A stretch of 21,855 nucleotides of DNA from CAG-791 sp002394525. GTDB lineage: Bacteria > Bacillota > Clostridia > Lachnospirales > Lachnospiraceae. Shown here piece by piece: positions 15,487 through 21,855 of the stretch. The position numbers and the translations under genes are program-made. Under the pieces are notes generated by a model, which was not told where the DNA came from, ran no database searches, and saw nothing but the letters and a program-made list of their open reading frames with translations. How positions within the stretch are numbered: the first letter of the stretch is position 1; the number at the start of each line of letters is the position of its first letter. The stretch spans positions 1 to 21,855 of the forward strand of contig CAMNFJ010000027.1 of assembly GCA_946536955.1 (NCBI GenBank). Direction: 5' to 3'.

Positions 15487-16689
15487 TCATTCATCTTTCC
15501 CCAGGATCTTTCTGGCAGCCCTCTTGGCGGCCCCGTAGATCCCGGTTTTATAACAGAAGCGCCTGGCCGCCCTCTCCAGCTTTCTCTTTGCGTTGACAGG
15601 GAAATAGCGGTCAAAGAGGGCCGCGGCGTCCATGCAGGCGGCGTCCTCGAAAAACTCCTCCCTGCGGGGATTGCCGTTCACGCTGTGGAACATCTCCCGG
15701 ACACCGGCCGTCAGGCGATCCGGCTCCACCTCCAGGACCCGGCACAGGTCCCGGATCTCCTCAAAGACCCTCCGGCCCTTGTCCGTGTGGATCAGGACCC
15801 GGCTGGTCCCCTTGTCATCGTCCAGTCTCTTGTCGAAGGCATAGACCGGATAGCAGTCCCAGATTGTGAAGTCGCTCTTTCTGTAGCGCTTTTTGAAGCT
15901 GCAGGCATAGCAGGAGGGCCGGTCACAGATATCCGAAAAAAAGGCCCTCAGCATGGGGTCGGTATCGATGCCCTGGGCATAGATCTCCTCCCCCGCCTCA
16001 TCCAGCAGGGTCATGGTGGAGTACTGGTAGCCGAAATGCTTGTCGCGGAATTTCGCGTCCCCGATCTTCCTGCCCAGCCTGGCCTCCTGCATCTCCAGGT
16101 AGCGGTCCCAGACCAGGGGCGAGGGGACCGCATGGCAGACCACATCGACGGTCAGGAGGTTTTCATAAGGCTTTTGCAGATAGCCCAGCAGGCCCTCGAT
16201 CTGGCAGGGTGTCCCGCTGTAGCAGACCAGCCTGCCCGCCTGCAGCAGGTCCCGGACCTGGCGGAAGCTGGACCCGGTGTCGCTCTGCACATATTTGCTG
16301 CCGCGGAAGGCTGAGAGGTCCCTCCCCTTCTCCACACCCCTGTGATGGACGCGGAGCTTTTCGTCAAAGGCGGCTCCGAAGACGACGCCGCCCCTCTCCA
16401 GGACATAGCGGGCGATGGCCGTAAAGGCTCCGCCCGACGTGCTCTCCCGGCGGACGGCCGCCCCTCGGTACTGAAGGAGCCAGGCGGTCTGGTCAAAGGG
16501 CCTGTCCTCCCCCGAATGGAGGACCGGACATACCTTTTCGCAGAGCCCGCAGCCGACACAGGCCGCGGCATCGATCTTTGGATAAAGAAAGCCCTCCTCG
16601 TCCGCCTCCATGGCGATACAGCCGGCGGGACAGACATTCGCGCAGGCTCCGCACCCGCAGCAATCTTTTTTCTCTCTGATCTCGATCAT
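15487..16689 (-). CDS. F420-hydrogenase/dehydrogenase beta-like iron-sulfur protein
   Basis: A 400-residue FrhB/FdhB-family protein, a paralogue of the C-terminal half of the fusion gene. It starts with two [4Fe-4S] motifs, C10-x2-C13-x2-C16-x3-C20 and C44-x2-C47-x2-C50-x3-C54, followed by SGGAFTAIARYVL, GSKYVQSDTGSSF, SGTPCQIEGLL (C162), VCHAVPSPLVWDRYLEM and a CxxC (C260, C263). Family members usually bind FAD and relay electrons; clostridia generally lack F420, so ferredoxin or another carrier is more likely. The segment after CxxC reads SDFTIWDCYPVY, where the fusion has LGDFWG, so the C-terminal site may be altered. Start ATG at 16689 follows GGGGAGG. Such genes recur beside PSPT genes in polysaccharide loci, but their chemistry there is unproven. 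Confidence 0.88.
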   Translation of the reverse strand: MIEIREKKDCCGCGACANVCPAGCIAMEADEEGFLYPKIDAAACVGCGLCEKVCPVLHSGEDRPFDQTAWLLQYRGAAVRRESTSGGAFTAIARYVLERGGVVFGAAFDEKLRVHHRGVEKGRDLSAFRGSKYVQSDTGSSFRQVRDLLQAGRLVCYSGTPCQIEGLLGYLQKPYENLLTVDVVCHAVPSPLVWDRYLEMQEARLGRKIGDAKFRDKHFGYQYSTMTLLDEAGEEIYAQGIDTDPMLRAFFSDICDRPSCYACSFKKRYRKSDFTIWDCYPVYAFDKRLDDDKGTSRVLIHTDKGRRVFEEIRDLCRVLEVEPDRLTAGVREMFHSVNGNPRREEFFEDAACMDAAALFDRYFPVNAKRKLERAARRFCYKTGIYGAAKRAARKILGKDE

Positions 16690-16855
16690 CTTCCCTCCCC
16701 TTTCCGGAGGCCTGGTGCGCCGTCACACCGGCCCGCGATCCATGCATGCAGACAAAAACGGACTGCACCGTGCGGCCTCTGACAAACCGCGATGCGTTTT
16801 GTTGCCGCGCCGGCGCAATCCGCCCTGATCATTATTTATTCTTCATCACGCAATA

Positions 16856-16875
16856 CCCGTGACTTCAGTCGTGGG
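16856..16875. mobile_element. Possible IS200/IS605-type terminal hairpin remnant
   Basis: CCCGTGACT and AGTCGTGGG form a 9-bp stem with a 2-base centre (two G-U pairs), flanked by CAATA and ATACG. From memory, this motif resembles the imperfect hairpins at ends of IS200/IS605-family elements. No transposase or TnpB gene is present in the 16690-16991 gap, so at most a relic remains. Confidence 0.35.
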
Positions 16876-16931
16876 ATACGCGCGCAAAAGGGAAACTTGC
16901 TTCATCATTGGTAACAATCCGCACCCCCATC

Positions 16932-16954
16932 TTGCAGGTGCTTTGCACCTGCAA
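16932..16954. repeat. Perfect 10-bp hairpin after the Wzy-like gene
   Basis: TTGCAGGTGC (16932-16941) and GCACCTGCAA (16945-16954) form a perfect stem with a 3-base loop, about 40 bases downstream of the Wzy-like stop codon on the minus strand. No T-run follows on either strand, so it is not a typical terminator; it may stabilise or process the transcript, or belong to the same relic as the nearby hairpin. The rest of this 302-base gap shows no gene. Confidence 0.5.
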
Positions 16955-16991
16955 TCCCTGGCTGACAAAAGCCGCGGGGTCCTGAACAGAT

Positions 16992-18335
16992 TTAATGATT
17001 GTGAGGGATATCCCCTGCTTCCGCGAAACCCGGCACGGCCGGGGCTCCGGCTTCCTCCCGGGCCTGTCCGGATCCGGTCCCGGACCTGTCCGGCCTCTTC
17101 TTCTTTTTCGGCGCCTTCAGAAAGCGGCTTCCGGAAAAGGCCATCAGGGGAAAGACATTGTAATAGTATTCCATCAGGTGGTGCTCCATCACGCAGGCAG
17201 CTGCCACCAGGGTCAGGAGAAATATGAACCCGTAGTTCCCTGCGGCAAAGCAGCGGATCTGGGCATAGGTCATGGTCATCAGGATCAGGACAAAGAGCAT
17301 GATCCCCCCGATGACAAGGAGGCGGATGTAGGAGCAGTCGACAAAAAAGTATTTGTCCCAGCCCGGCAGGTTGGTGGTCCGCCCTCCGAAGCCGTGCTCC
17401 TCGATCCTGGTCCCGAACAGCGTGAGGGGGTTGTCCCTGAGGGCCTGCTGGTTCATCTCCAGGCGGCGGATCAGGGAATACTGGAGCTTTTTGCGGAGGT
17501 TCTGGTCGTCTCTGTTAAAGCCCAGCGTGACCGCAAAGGAAAGAACCGCCAGGATCACGTAGGAAAAAACCGCTCCGGTGCTGATCAGCCTGACCGCCTT
17601 GCCGTGATGCCATTTTTTCGTCATCCTGTAGACGATCAGTCCAGCGATCAGCAGAAAGCTGCAGGCGATGTCCGCCTGGGCCTTGGTCATCAGCATGATG
17701 GCGCTGACCAGGATCATCACGACATATTCCGCCAGCCCCAGCGATTCCAGCCGCAGCATGGCATAGATGATCATGAGAAAGAGGATATGGGCGGCGCAGT
17801 CCGTGCAGTAGACGATGCCGAAGGAGTGCCTGCCGCCCTCATAGACCAGGTCCTCTATGACCCCCAGCTGGGAGGCCGCGAAGGCGGCCGCCATGATCGC
17901 CGTCCCGATGCTGAAGGCGATGGCAAGAAGGGCCTTGAAGGACCTGCCTGTCATCCCGACGATCAGGACACAGAGAACATAATATCCGTATTTTCCGGCT
18001 CCGGCCTTCCAGTGCAGAAAGCCCGCCGCCAGGATCAGGGCCTCGAAGACCAGCAGCCGTATATTTTTCTGCAGGAGGACCGCGACGATGCCGCAGACAA
18101 GGGCCAGGCCCACAGCCAGGTGGTACCACCCATCCATCCGTTCCTCAAAGGCATCTTCAAAGCCCTTTTTAAACATGGTGGTGTTGATAAATTCCCAGCT
18201 GTAGCAAAAGGAAAAGGCCAGAAAAAAGAGGATATCCGTGACGCCGGTGACCGTCTCCCTGGGTCTTCCGGACAAAAGCCCCTCCCTGAGCCAGACTTGA
18301 AGCTGTGTCAGATTCCGTTTAAAAAATGCCCCCAT
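16992..18335 (-). CDS. Polytopic membrane protein, probable O-antigen polymerase/ligase-like (Wzy)
   Basis: A 447-residue membrane protein with about ten hydrophobic helices, no clean family signature, but an architecture like Wzy/O-antigen ligase proteins: a large loop near residues 282-335 with DNPLTLFGTRIEEHGFGG and then FVDCSYIRLLVIGG, resembling the NP...G...D-S-Y-x-R-L-L pattern before the last helices. GGRHSFGIVYCTDCAAH (167-183) may be a second external loop. The C-terminus is a charged, Pro/Gly-rich tail (about 408-447) that looks disordered and cytosolic. Start ATG at 18335 overlaps the TAA stop of the DUF4422 gene (TAATG), so translation is coupled; GAGG lies ten bases upstream. 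A polymerase role is inferred from topology and context; it would be the second polymerase of the locus. Confidence 0.72.
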   Translation of the reverse strand: MGAFFKRNLTQLQVWLREGLLSGRPRETVTGVTDILFFLAFSFCYSWEFINTTMFKKGFEDAFEERMDGWYHLAVGLALVCGIVAVLLQKNIRLLVFEALILAAGFLHWKAGAGKYGYYVLCVLIVGMTGRSFKALLAIAFSIGTAIMAAAFAASQLGVIEDLVYEGGRHSFGIVYCTDCAAHILFLMIIYAMLRLESLGLAEYVVMILVSAIMLMTKAQADIACSFLLIAGLIVYRMTKKWHHGKAVRLISTGAVFSYVILAVLSFAVTLGFNRDDQNLRKKLQYSLIRRLEMNQQALRDNPLTLFGTRIEEHGFGGRTTNLPGWDKYFFVDCSYIRLLVIGGIMLFVLILMTMTYAQIRCFAAGNYGFIFLLTLVAAACVMEHHLMEYYYNVFPLMAFSGSRFLKAPKKKKRPDRSGTGSGQAREEAGAPAVPGFAEAGDIPHNH

Positions 18336-19159
18336 TAAAAGCTTCCCTCGTATTTTTCACCAAAATATTTTGCCTTCAGGAAAGAAGCTGCTTTTTTGTA
18401 CCACATGATCTTTTCCGTGTAGACCGTCGGAAGCTCACAGATCCGTTCTCTGGGTATATAGGAGACTGCGATCTGGCGGTCCAGCCAGACATTGAGGATG
18501 ATCTCGCTGACCCTTCCGAAATACCGGCCCTGGTAGAAGGAGAGCTCGGTCTTGCCCATCTTTTTGGACAGGGCAAAGAGGATGTCAAAGAGCCAGGCGC
18601 AGTATTTGTCGGCCAGGTCTCTCCGCATGATCATCATATTGAACATGTAGCCGTATCTGCGGCGCATGATCCTGTCAAAGGAGGGCAGGTACTCGGGGCA
18701 CCTCTCCGCGATCACCTCCCTGGTGGCATCGAGATGCTCCGCATAATGCGTATGGGCATAGTGCGAATACAGGGTCTCGATGAAATAACGCCGTTTTCTG
18801 GGCACAAAGACCCAGTACTGGCCCAGCAGAGGTCTGAGCTCGGCTCCGGTGATGATATTGTCAAACGGATCCCTGCTCTTCTTTTTGCGGCAGAAATGCC
18901 TGCGGTAATGGACCAGGCCGATGTAGTCCGCCTTCAGGTTCTTCCATCCCCAGTAGAGGCCGGTCAGTTCACAGTAGCCCGGGTTGAGTTCCGAGATATT
19001 GTCCCCTGTGTTGTCCTTTGTCCATCCGAGGTCCAGCGGACCGCCCTGATCATCTACCTTTCCCTCCGCTCCAACGTGCAGGGGCAGGTAGATATCATCC
19101 GACGGCATTCTGTATTTTTTATGTGAAGCAACAAGGATTTTTACGATCGGTGTACCCAT
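18335..19159 (-). CDS. DUF4422 family glycosyltransferase
   Basis: A 274-residue protein of the DUF4422 family, found in capsule and exopolysaccharide loci and considered a GT-A-like glycosyltransferase; some members are linked to galactofuranose or galactose transfer. Motifs: KILVASHKKYRMPSDDIYLP and LHVGAEGK at the start, then WTKDNTGDNISELNPGYCEL and TGLYWGWKNLKADYIGLVHYR. These match the family closely. I place the start at ATG 19159 (MGTPIVKIL), with AAAGGG about nine bases before it; an in-frame ATG at 19177 gives six more residues but has no ribosome site. The stop TAA overlaps the start of the Wzy-like gene. The 85-base gap upstream shows nothing clear. Substrate unknown. Confidence 0.88.
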   Translation of the reverse strand: MGTPIVKILVASHKKYRMPSDDIYLPLHVGAEGKVDDQGGPLDLGWTKDNTGDNISELNPGYCELTGLYWGWKNLKADYIGLVHYRRHFCRKKKSRDPFDNIITGAELRPLLGQYWVFVPRKRRYFIETLYSHYAHTHYAEHLDATREVIAERCPEYLPSFDRIMRRRYGYMFNMMIMRRDLADKYCAWLFDILFALSKKMGKTELSFYQGRYFGRVSEIILNVWLDRQIAVSYIPRERICELPTVYTEKIMWYKKAASFLKAKYFGEKYEGSF

Positions 19160-19262
19160 TCGCTTTTGCCCTTTCATTCCGGGAGAGGCCCGGCGCCCTG
19201 CGGGGTCTCCGGTTCTCCGAAAATTCAGTCTGTTATTGGTATATCTGCTGCCGGACCTCCGT

Positions 19263-20468
19263 TCAGTCCGGCCTGTCAGTCAGATCAGTATTGATTTTGT
19301 CCTCGAGCGCGTCCGAGAGGAAGCGCCAGGACCGGTTGCGCAGTCTGTCGATCCTTTTGTGGACTCTCTCAAAATCGACCGGCAGCTCCATGCACTGCGC
19401 GGCGGATTCGTCGCCGGTCAGGAGCCTGTTTTCCACGCCGCACTGGGAGAGCAGGGTATCCAGCCTGCTGTTGGTGGACTGCCTGGTCTTTCTCATGTAC
19501 CTGCGGAAGGTGAAAAACTTCCTGCTGTAGAGCATGGAAAAGGCTGTGCAGTGGTAGGAATCCGTACAGACCCACTCCGCGTTGCGGATCAGGTTCAGGA
19601 ATTCAGAGGGGCCGATCTCCCAGGGGGTCTCATCCGCGTAGCCCTCGTCGCAGCGCACATATTCATCCACATGGGGCAGGGCGATGATCCTGCATCCGGT
19701 GGACTGCGCCAGCCGGGAGGCGAAGGCGCGGTGTCTGGGGTTGGTCCCCAGAAAATAGCAGAAAATATATTTTCCGTCCGCCAGAGGCCGCTCCTCCTGG
19801 ACGCTCATCCACTCCTCCCCCGTAAAGAGGAGGGTGGGGTCGGACACGACCGGGACCCGGCGGCCGCTCAGTCTTGCCACGAGCTTCTGGCCCGACCGCT
19901 CCCGGACGCTGATGTGCCGGATTTTCGGCAGGAAGCGGGCAGCTGCCCTGGCGCTGGCCGGTGGCAGCTCGGCCTGGCCGAAGCTGGTCGCGTAGGCGAT
20001 GGTATTGACGGTTTCCGGTACGAAGCTGAGGGTATAATAGTCCGCAGCTATGTTGGCGGGGAGCCAGAGCTGATCGCTTCCCACGACTACGGCGCCGTAG
20101 TTTTCCCGGCAGGCCTCTGTCAGCTCCTCTCTGGACTGATAAGCGGCCGACATGCGGAACCGGGCCTCTTCAAATCCGGCAAAGGCGGCCAGGCGGGCCT
20201 GGATCATCTGCGTGTAGCTGCCCCTGGACAGGGTCCTCCGCAGTCTGGCCAGGGCCATGCCGGCCTTGGACAGGAGGATATCCGACGTCAGGGCCGCCCG
20301 GGCAAAATACAGCATCTTGGCCCGGCGGATCTCCCTGTTCAGGCCGTCGATCCGGATCGTCTCATTGTCGATGCCGAGCTTGTCCAGCGCCATCTGGGTC
20401 GCCAGGGCCTGCAGCATGCTTCCATAATTCGGTTGGAAATAACAGGAGACGATCGCAGTCTTTTTCAT
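19263..20468 (-). CDS. Polysaccharide pyruvyl transferase family protein
   Basis: A 401-residue PSPT-family protein. Motifs: AIVSCYFQPNYGSMLQALAT (from residue 5), VVVGSDQLWLPANI (127-140), VVSDPTLLF (207-215), and the C-terminal CTDSYHCTAFSMLYSRKFF (301-319). In the last motif the usual F-H-G is Y-H-C, a variant that may mark a different acceptor or activity. The middle region VNTIAYATSFGQAELPP is typical of clostridial members that pair with FrhB-like proteins. Start ATG at 20468 lies five bases after AAAGGGG; the frame is open to 20528, but that overlaps the upstream GT4 gene and lacks homology. Only ten bases separate the two genes, so they are co-transcribed. Pyruvyl transfer is a family-based guess. 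Confidence 0.87.
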   Translation of the reverse strand: MKKTAIVSCYFQPNYGSMLQALATQMALDKLGIDNETIRIDGLNREIRRAKMLYFARAALTSDILLSKAGMALARLRRTLSRGSYTQMIQARLAAFAGFEEARFRMSAAYQSREELTEACRENYGAVVVGSDQLWLPANIAADYYTLSFVPETVNTIAYATSFGQAELPPASARAAARFLPKIRHISVRERSGQKLVARLSGRRVPVVSDPTLLFTGEEWMSVQEERPLADGKYIFCYFLGTNPRHRAFASRLAQSTGCRIIALPHVDEYVRCDEGYADETPWEIGPSEFLNLIRNAEWVCTDSYHCTAFSMLYSRKFFTFRRYMRKTRQSTNSRLDTLLSQCGVENRLLTGDESAAQCMELPVDFERVHKRIDRLRNRSWRFLSDALEDKINTDLTDRPD

Positions 20469-20478
20469 TGCCACCCCT

Positions 20479-21594
20479 TTACCGGCGCCCTTTGTCCCGG
20501 GACCTGACCCCGGCAAGAGCCTCCTCATAGATCTCGCGGTATTTTTCCGCCATGATCCGTGTGTTGTACTTTTCTTCTATGTCCTTTTGGGCCCGGGAGG
20601 TGATCTCCTCGAGAAGGCCGGGGTCCTCCAGGGTGCTCCTGATCCTCTCCACGAAGTCATCGGCATTTTTGCAGACAAATCCGTTGACTCCGGAGGAGAT
20701 CACATCCCTGCTCCCGATCACATCATTGACCAGGCAGAGTTTTTTCATGTACATGGATTCGAGGAGAGACATGGGCAGGCCTTCCCACAGAGAGGTCAGG
20801 ATAAAGATCCTGGGAGACATGGAGCAGCGCAGGGCCTCCTCGCGGTTGAGCCAGCCGGTCACCTCGATATTGGGTGCCTCGAGCACATCGCGCAGTTCCC
20901 CGTCGCCGATCCAGACAAACTGCAGGTCAGGCATCTTCATGGCGATCTCATTAAAGAGGGCGGGATTTTTCTGGTAGCAGATCCTTCCGAGCGTAAATAC
21001 CTTCCTCCTGTCCTCCTCGCAGGAACCGATCGACTCCATCATCTTTTCCATCTCATCGATATTGATCCCGTTGTTGACGAAACGGGCATTGGAGGTCAGG
21101 CGGAGGGTCTCCCGGTGCTCGCCCTCACTGCAGCTGATCGTCGTGCACTGCCGGATCGCGGACAGCTTCTCCACCATCTTGTAGGACAGGCGCCTGGTCA
21201 CATTGTAATTGGACATCAGGAAGCTGTAACCGTGAGGTGTATAAAAGAGCGGGATCTTCTTTCCGTTGAAGGCCCAGCGTCCAAGCACGCCGGCCTTGGA
21301 GGAATGCAGATGGATGAGGTCGGGCTTCACCCGGCGGGCGATCTTTCTGAGTTCCATAAAGGCCCCCAGGTCGTGCCGGGGATCGATCGAACGCTCAAAA
21401 TGGCGCACCCGTATCATATGGACCCGCTCATCGAAGTACTTGCGGAAATCATCCGGCGTCTGTCTCCGGATCCCGTAAGCGACATATATATCGTAATAAT
21501 CGACAAGTTCGTTACACAAACCAACGAGGAAGGTGAAAACACCGCCTCCCATTGCCTCCGCAACAAACAAGATCTTTTTCCGATTTCTGCTCAT
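20479..21594 (-). CDS. Family 4 glycosyltransferase (GT-B)
   Basis: A 371-residue retaining GT-B glycosyltransferase, likely adding an early sugar to the lipid carrier on the cytosolic face. The N-domain has ILFVAEAMGGGVFTFL and DLIHLHSSKAGVLGRWAF (92-109) and YTPHGYSF (118-125), as in capsule and EPS enzymes such as EpsD/EpsF relatives. The C-domain has FTLGRICYQKNPALF (200-214), VWIGDGELRD and the E-x7-E motif E271...E279 in SLWEGLPMSLLES for the nucleotide-sugar. Start ATG at 21594 follows GGAG by eight bases. It is the first gene of the locus in the window, behind a good promoter and a structured leader. The tail after residue 360 is basic. Confidence 0.94.
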   Translation of the reverse strand: MSRNRKKILFVAEAMGGGVFTFLVGLCNELVDYYDIYVAYGIRRQTPDDFRKYFDERVHMIRVRHFERSIDPRHDLGAFMELRKIARRVKPDLIHLHSSKAGVLGRWAFNGKKIPLFYTPHGYSFLMSNYNVTRRLSYKMVEKLSAIRQCTTISCSEGEHRETLRLTSNARFVNNGINIDEMEKMMESIGSCEEDRRKVFTLGRICYQKNPALFNEIAMKMPDLQFVWIGDGELRDVLEAPNIEVTGWLNREEALRCSMSPRIFILTSLWEGLPMSLLESMYMKKLCLVNDVIGSRDVISSGVNGFVCKNADDFVERIRSTLEDPGLLEEITSRAQKDIEEKYNTRIMAEKYREIYEEALAGVRSRDKGRR

Positions 21595-21630
21595 CTGCTA
21601 TTCTCCATTCAGAGCGCGGGAACTGCCGCC

Positions 21631-21722
21631 CGATGACTTGGTCATCGCCGCCAGGCCCCTGACTTGACAGCCGTCCGCTGCCGGACAACTGCCGGTGCGG
21701 GATCTCTCCTTGCGGATCCCGC
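21631..21722 (-). promoter_or_regulatory. Leader with three hairpins before the GT4 gene
   Basis: Between the promoter and the GT4 start there are three perfect inverted repeats: GCGGGATC/GATCCCGC (21697-21704, 21715-21722), GTCCG/CGGAC (21673-21677, 21682-21686), and CGATGAC/GTCATCG (21631-21637, 21641-21647). The transcript would carry them in that order. No long T-run follows, so simple attenuation is not obvious; an antiterminator or RNA-binding-protein site is possible. Confidence 0.45.
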
Positions 21723-21735
21723 CCATAACATTTCT

Positions 21736-21764
21736 ATTTTATATGAACGAATAGTTTTCTGCAA
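21736..21764 (-). promoter_or_regulatory. Sigma-A-like promoter of the polysaccharide locus
   Basis: On the minus strand TTGCAG (21759-21764) is followed after exactly 17 bases by TAAAAT (21736-21741; five of six consensus bases) in an AT-rich stretch. It points at the GT4 gene and would give a leader of about 135 bases. A 10-bp palindrome AAGTTAACTT (21812-21821) lies about 50 bases further upstream. The remaining bases to 21855 show no gene. Confidence 0.6.
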
Positions 21765-21855
21765 GTCCGCGGTAAGAAAGGTATATTGGTTAAAGGAGTC
21801 CCTGAAGTGAAAAGTTAACTTCCAGTCCCCCGGGGTCGATCTGGATTTTTGTCTT

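Noticed and set aside
14202..15596. Plus-strand open frame of 464 codons
   Set aside because: Antisense to a GT2 gene with full motifs and runs through the tandem repeat; judged a shadow.
16995..18338. Plus-strand open frame of 447 codons
   Set aside because: Exactly antisense to the Wzy-like gene; Gln/Asp/Gly-rich and without hydrophobic helices or motifs.
1..21855. tRNA, rRNA or complete insertion sequences
   Set aside because: I saw no tRNA cloverleaf, rRNA-like stretch, or transposase-like reading frame on either strand.

Overview
The window looks like a Gram-positive, probably clostridial (Lachnospiraceae-like) chromosome segment. The reasons are strong AGGAGG-type ribosome sites, clostridial-looking CarB and MalQ proteins, an EpsG-type polymerase, a DUF4422 glycosyltransferase, and REP-like intergenic repeats. 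By eye the DNA is fairly GC-rich in genes and AT-rich in gaps. All 15 genes I can support lie on the minus strand, so transcription runs from high to low coordinates. The large open frames on the plus strand are antisense shadows.

The right and centre (about 21764 down to 5278) hold an envelope or exopolysaccharide locus of twelve genes. A sigma-A-like promoter (21736-21764) and a hairpin-rich leader are followed in transcription order by: a GT4 glycosyltransferase (20479-21594); a polysaccharide pyruvyl transferase (PSPT) family protein (19263-20468); a DUF4422 glycosyltransferase (18335-19159); a Wzy-like membrane protein (16992-18335); an FrhB/FdhB-type iron-sulfur flavoprotein (15487-16689); GT2 (14196-15314); GT2 (13035-14015); an EpsG-type polymerase (11810-13009); a PSPT-FrhB fusion (9402-11681); a Wzx flippase (7710-9164); a third PSPT protein (6497-7630); and a last GT2 (5278-6393). 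Together these give at least five sugar transferases, repeat-unit modification, flipping across the membrane and polymerisation. A priming sugar-phosphate transferase and chain-length or export regulators are not seen; if present they lie beyond base 21855.

The left part holds housekeeping genes: malQ (3524-5065, glycogen/maltodextrin metabolism), a PAP2 membrane phosphatase (2292-3230) with a good terminator, and the first 649 codons of carB (1-1948) behind two good promoters. carA is not beside carB.

The most unusual biology is the coupling of PSPT domains with F420-hydrogenase-beta-like iron-sulfur domains, once as a single 759-residue fusion and once as a separate protein, together with three PSPT copies and two different polymerase-like proteins in one locus. 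The gaps are rich in structure: a REP-like repeat that supplies a stop codon (6435-6499), a three-hairpin element (14033-14155), a 12-13-bp tandem repeat (15421-15477), a hairpin run with twin palindromes (9234-9326), and a possible IS200/IS605-type end (16856-16875).
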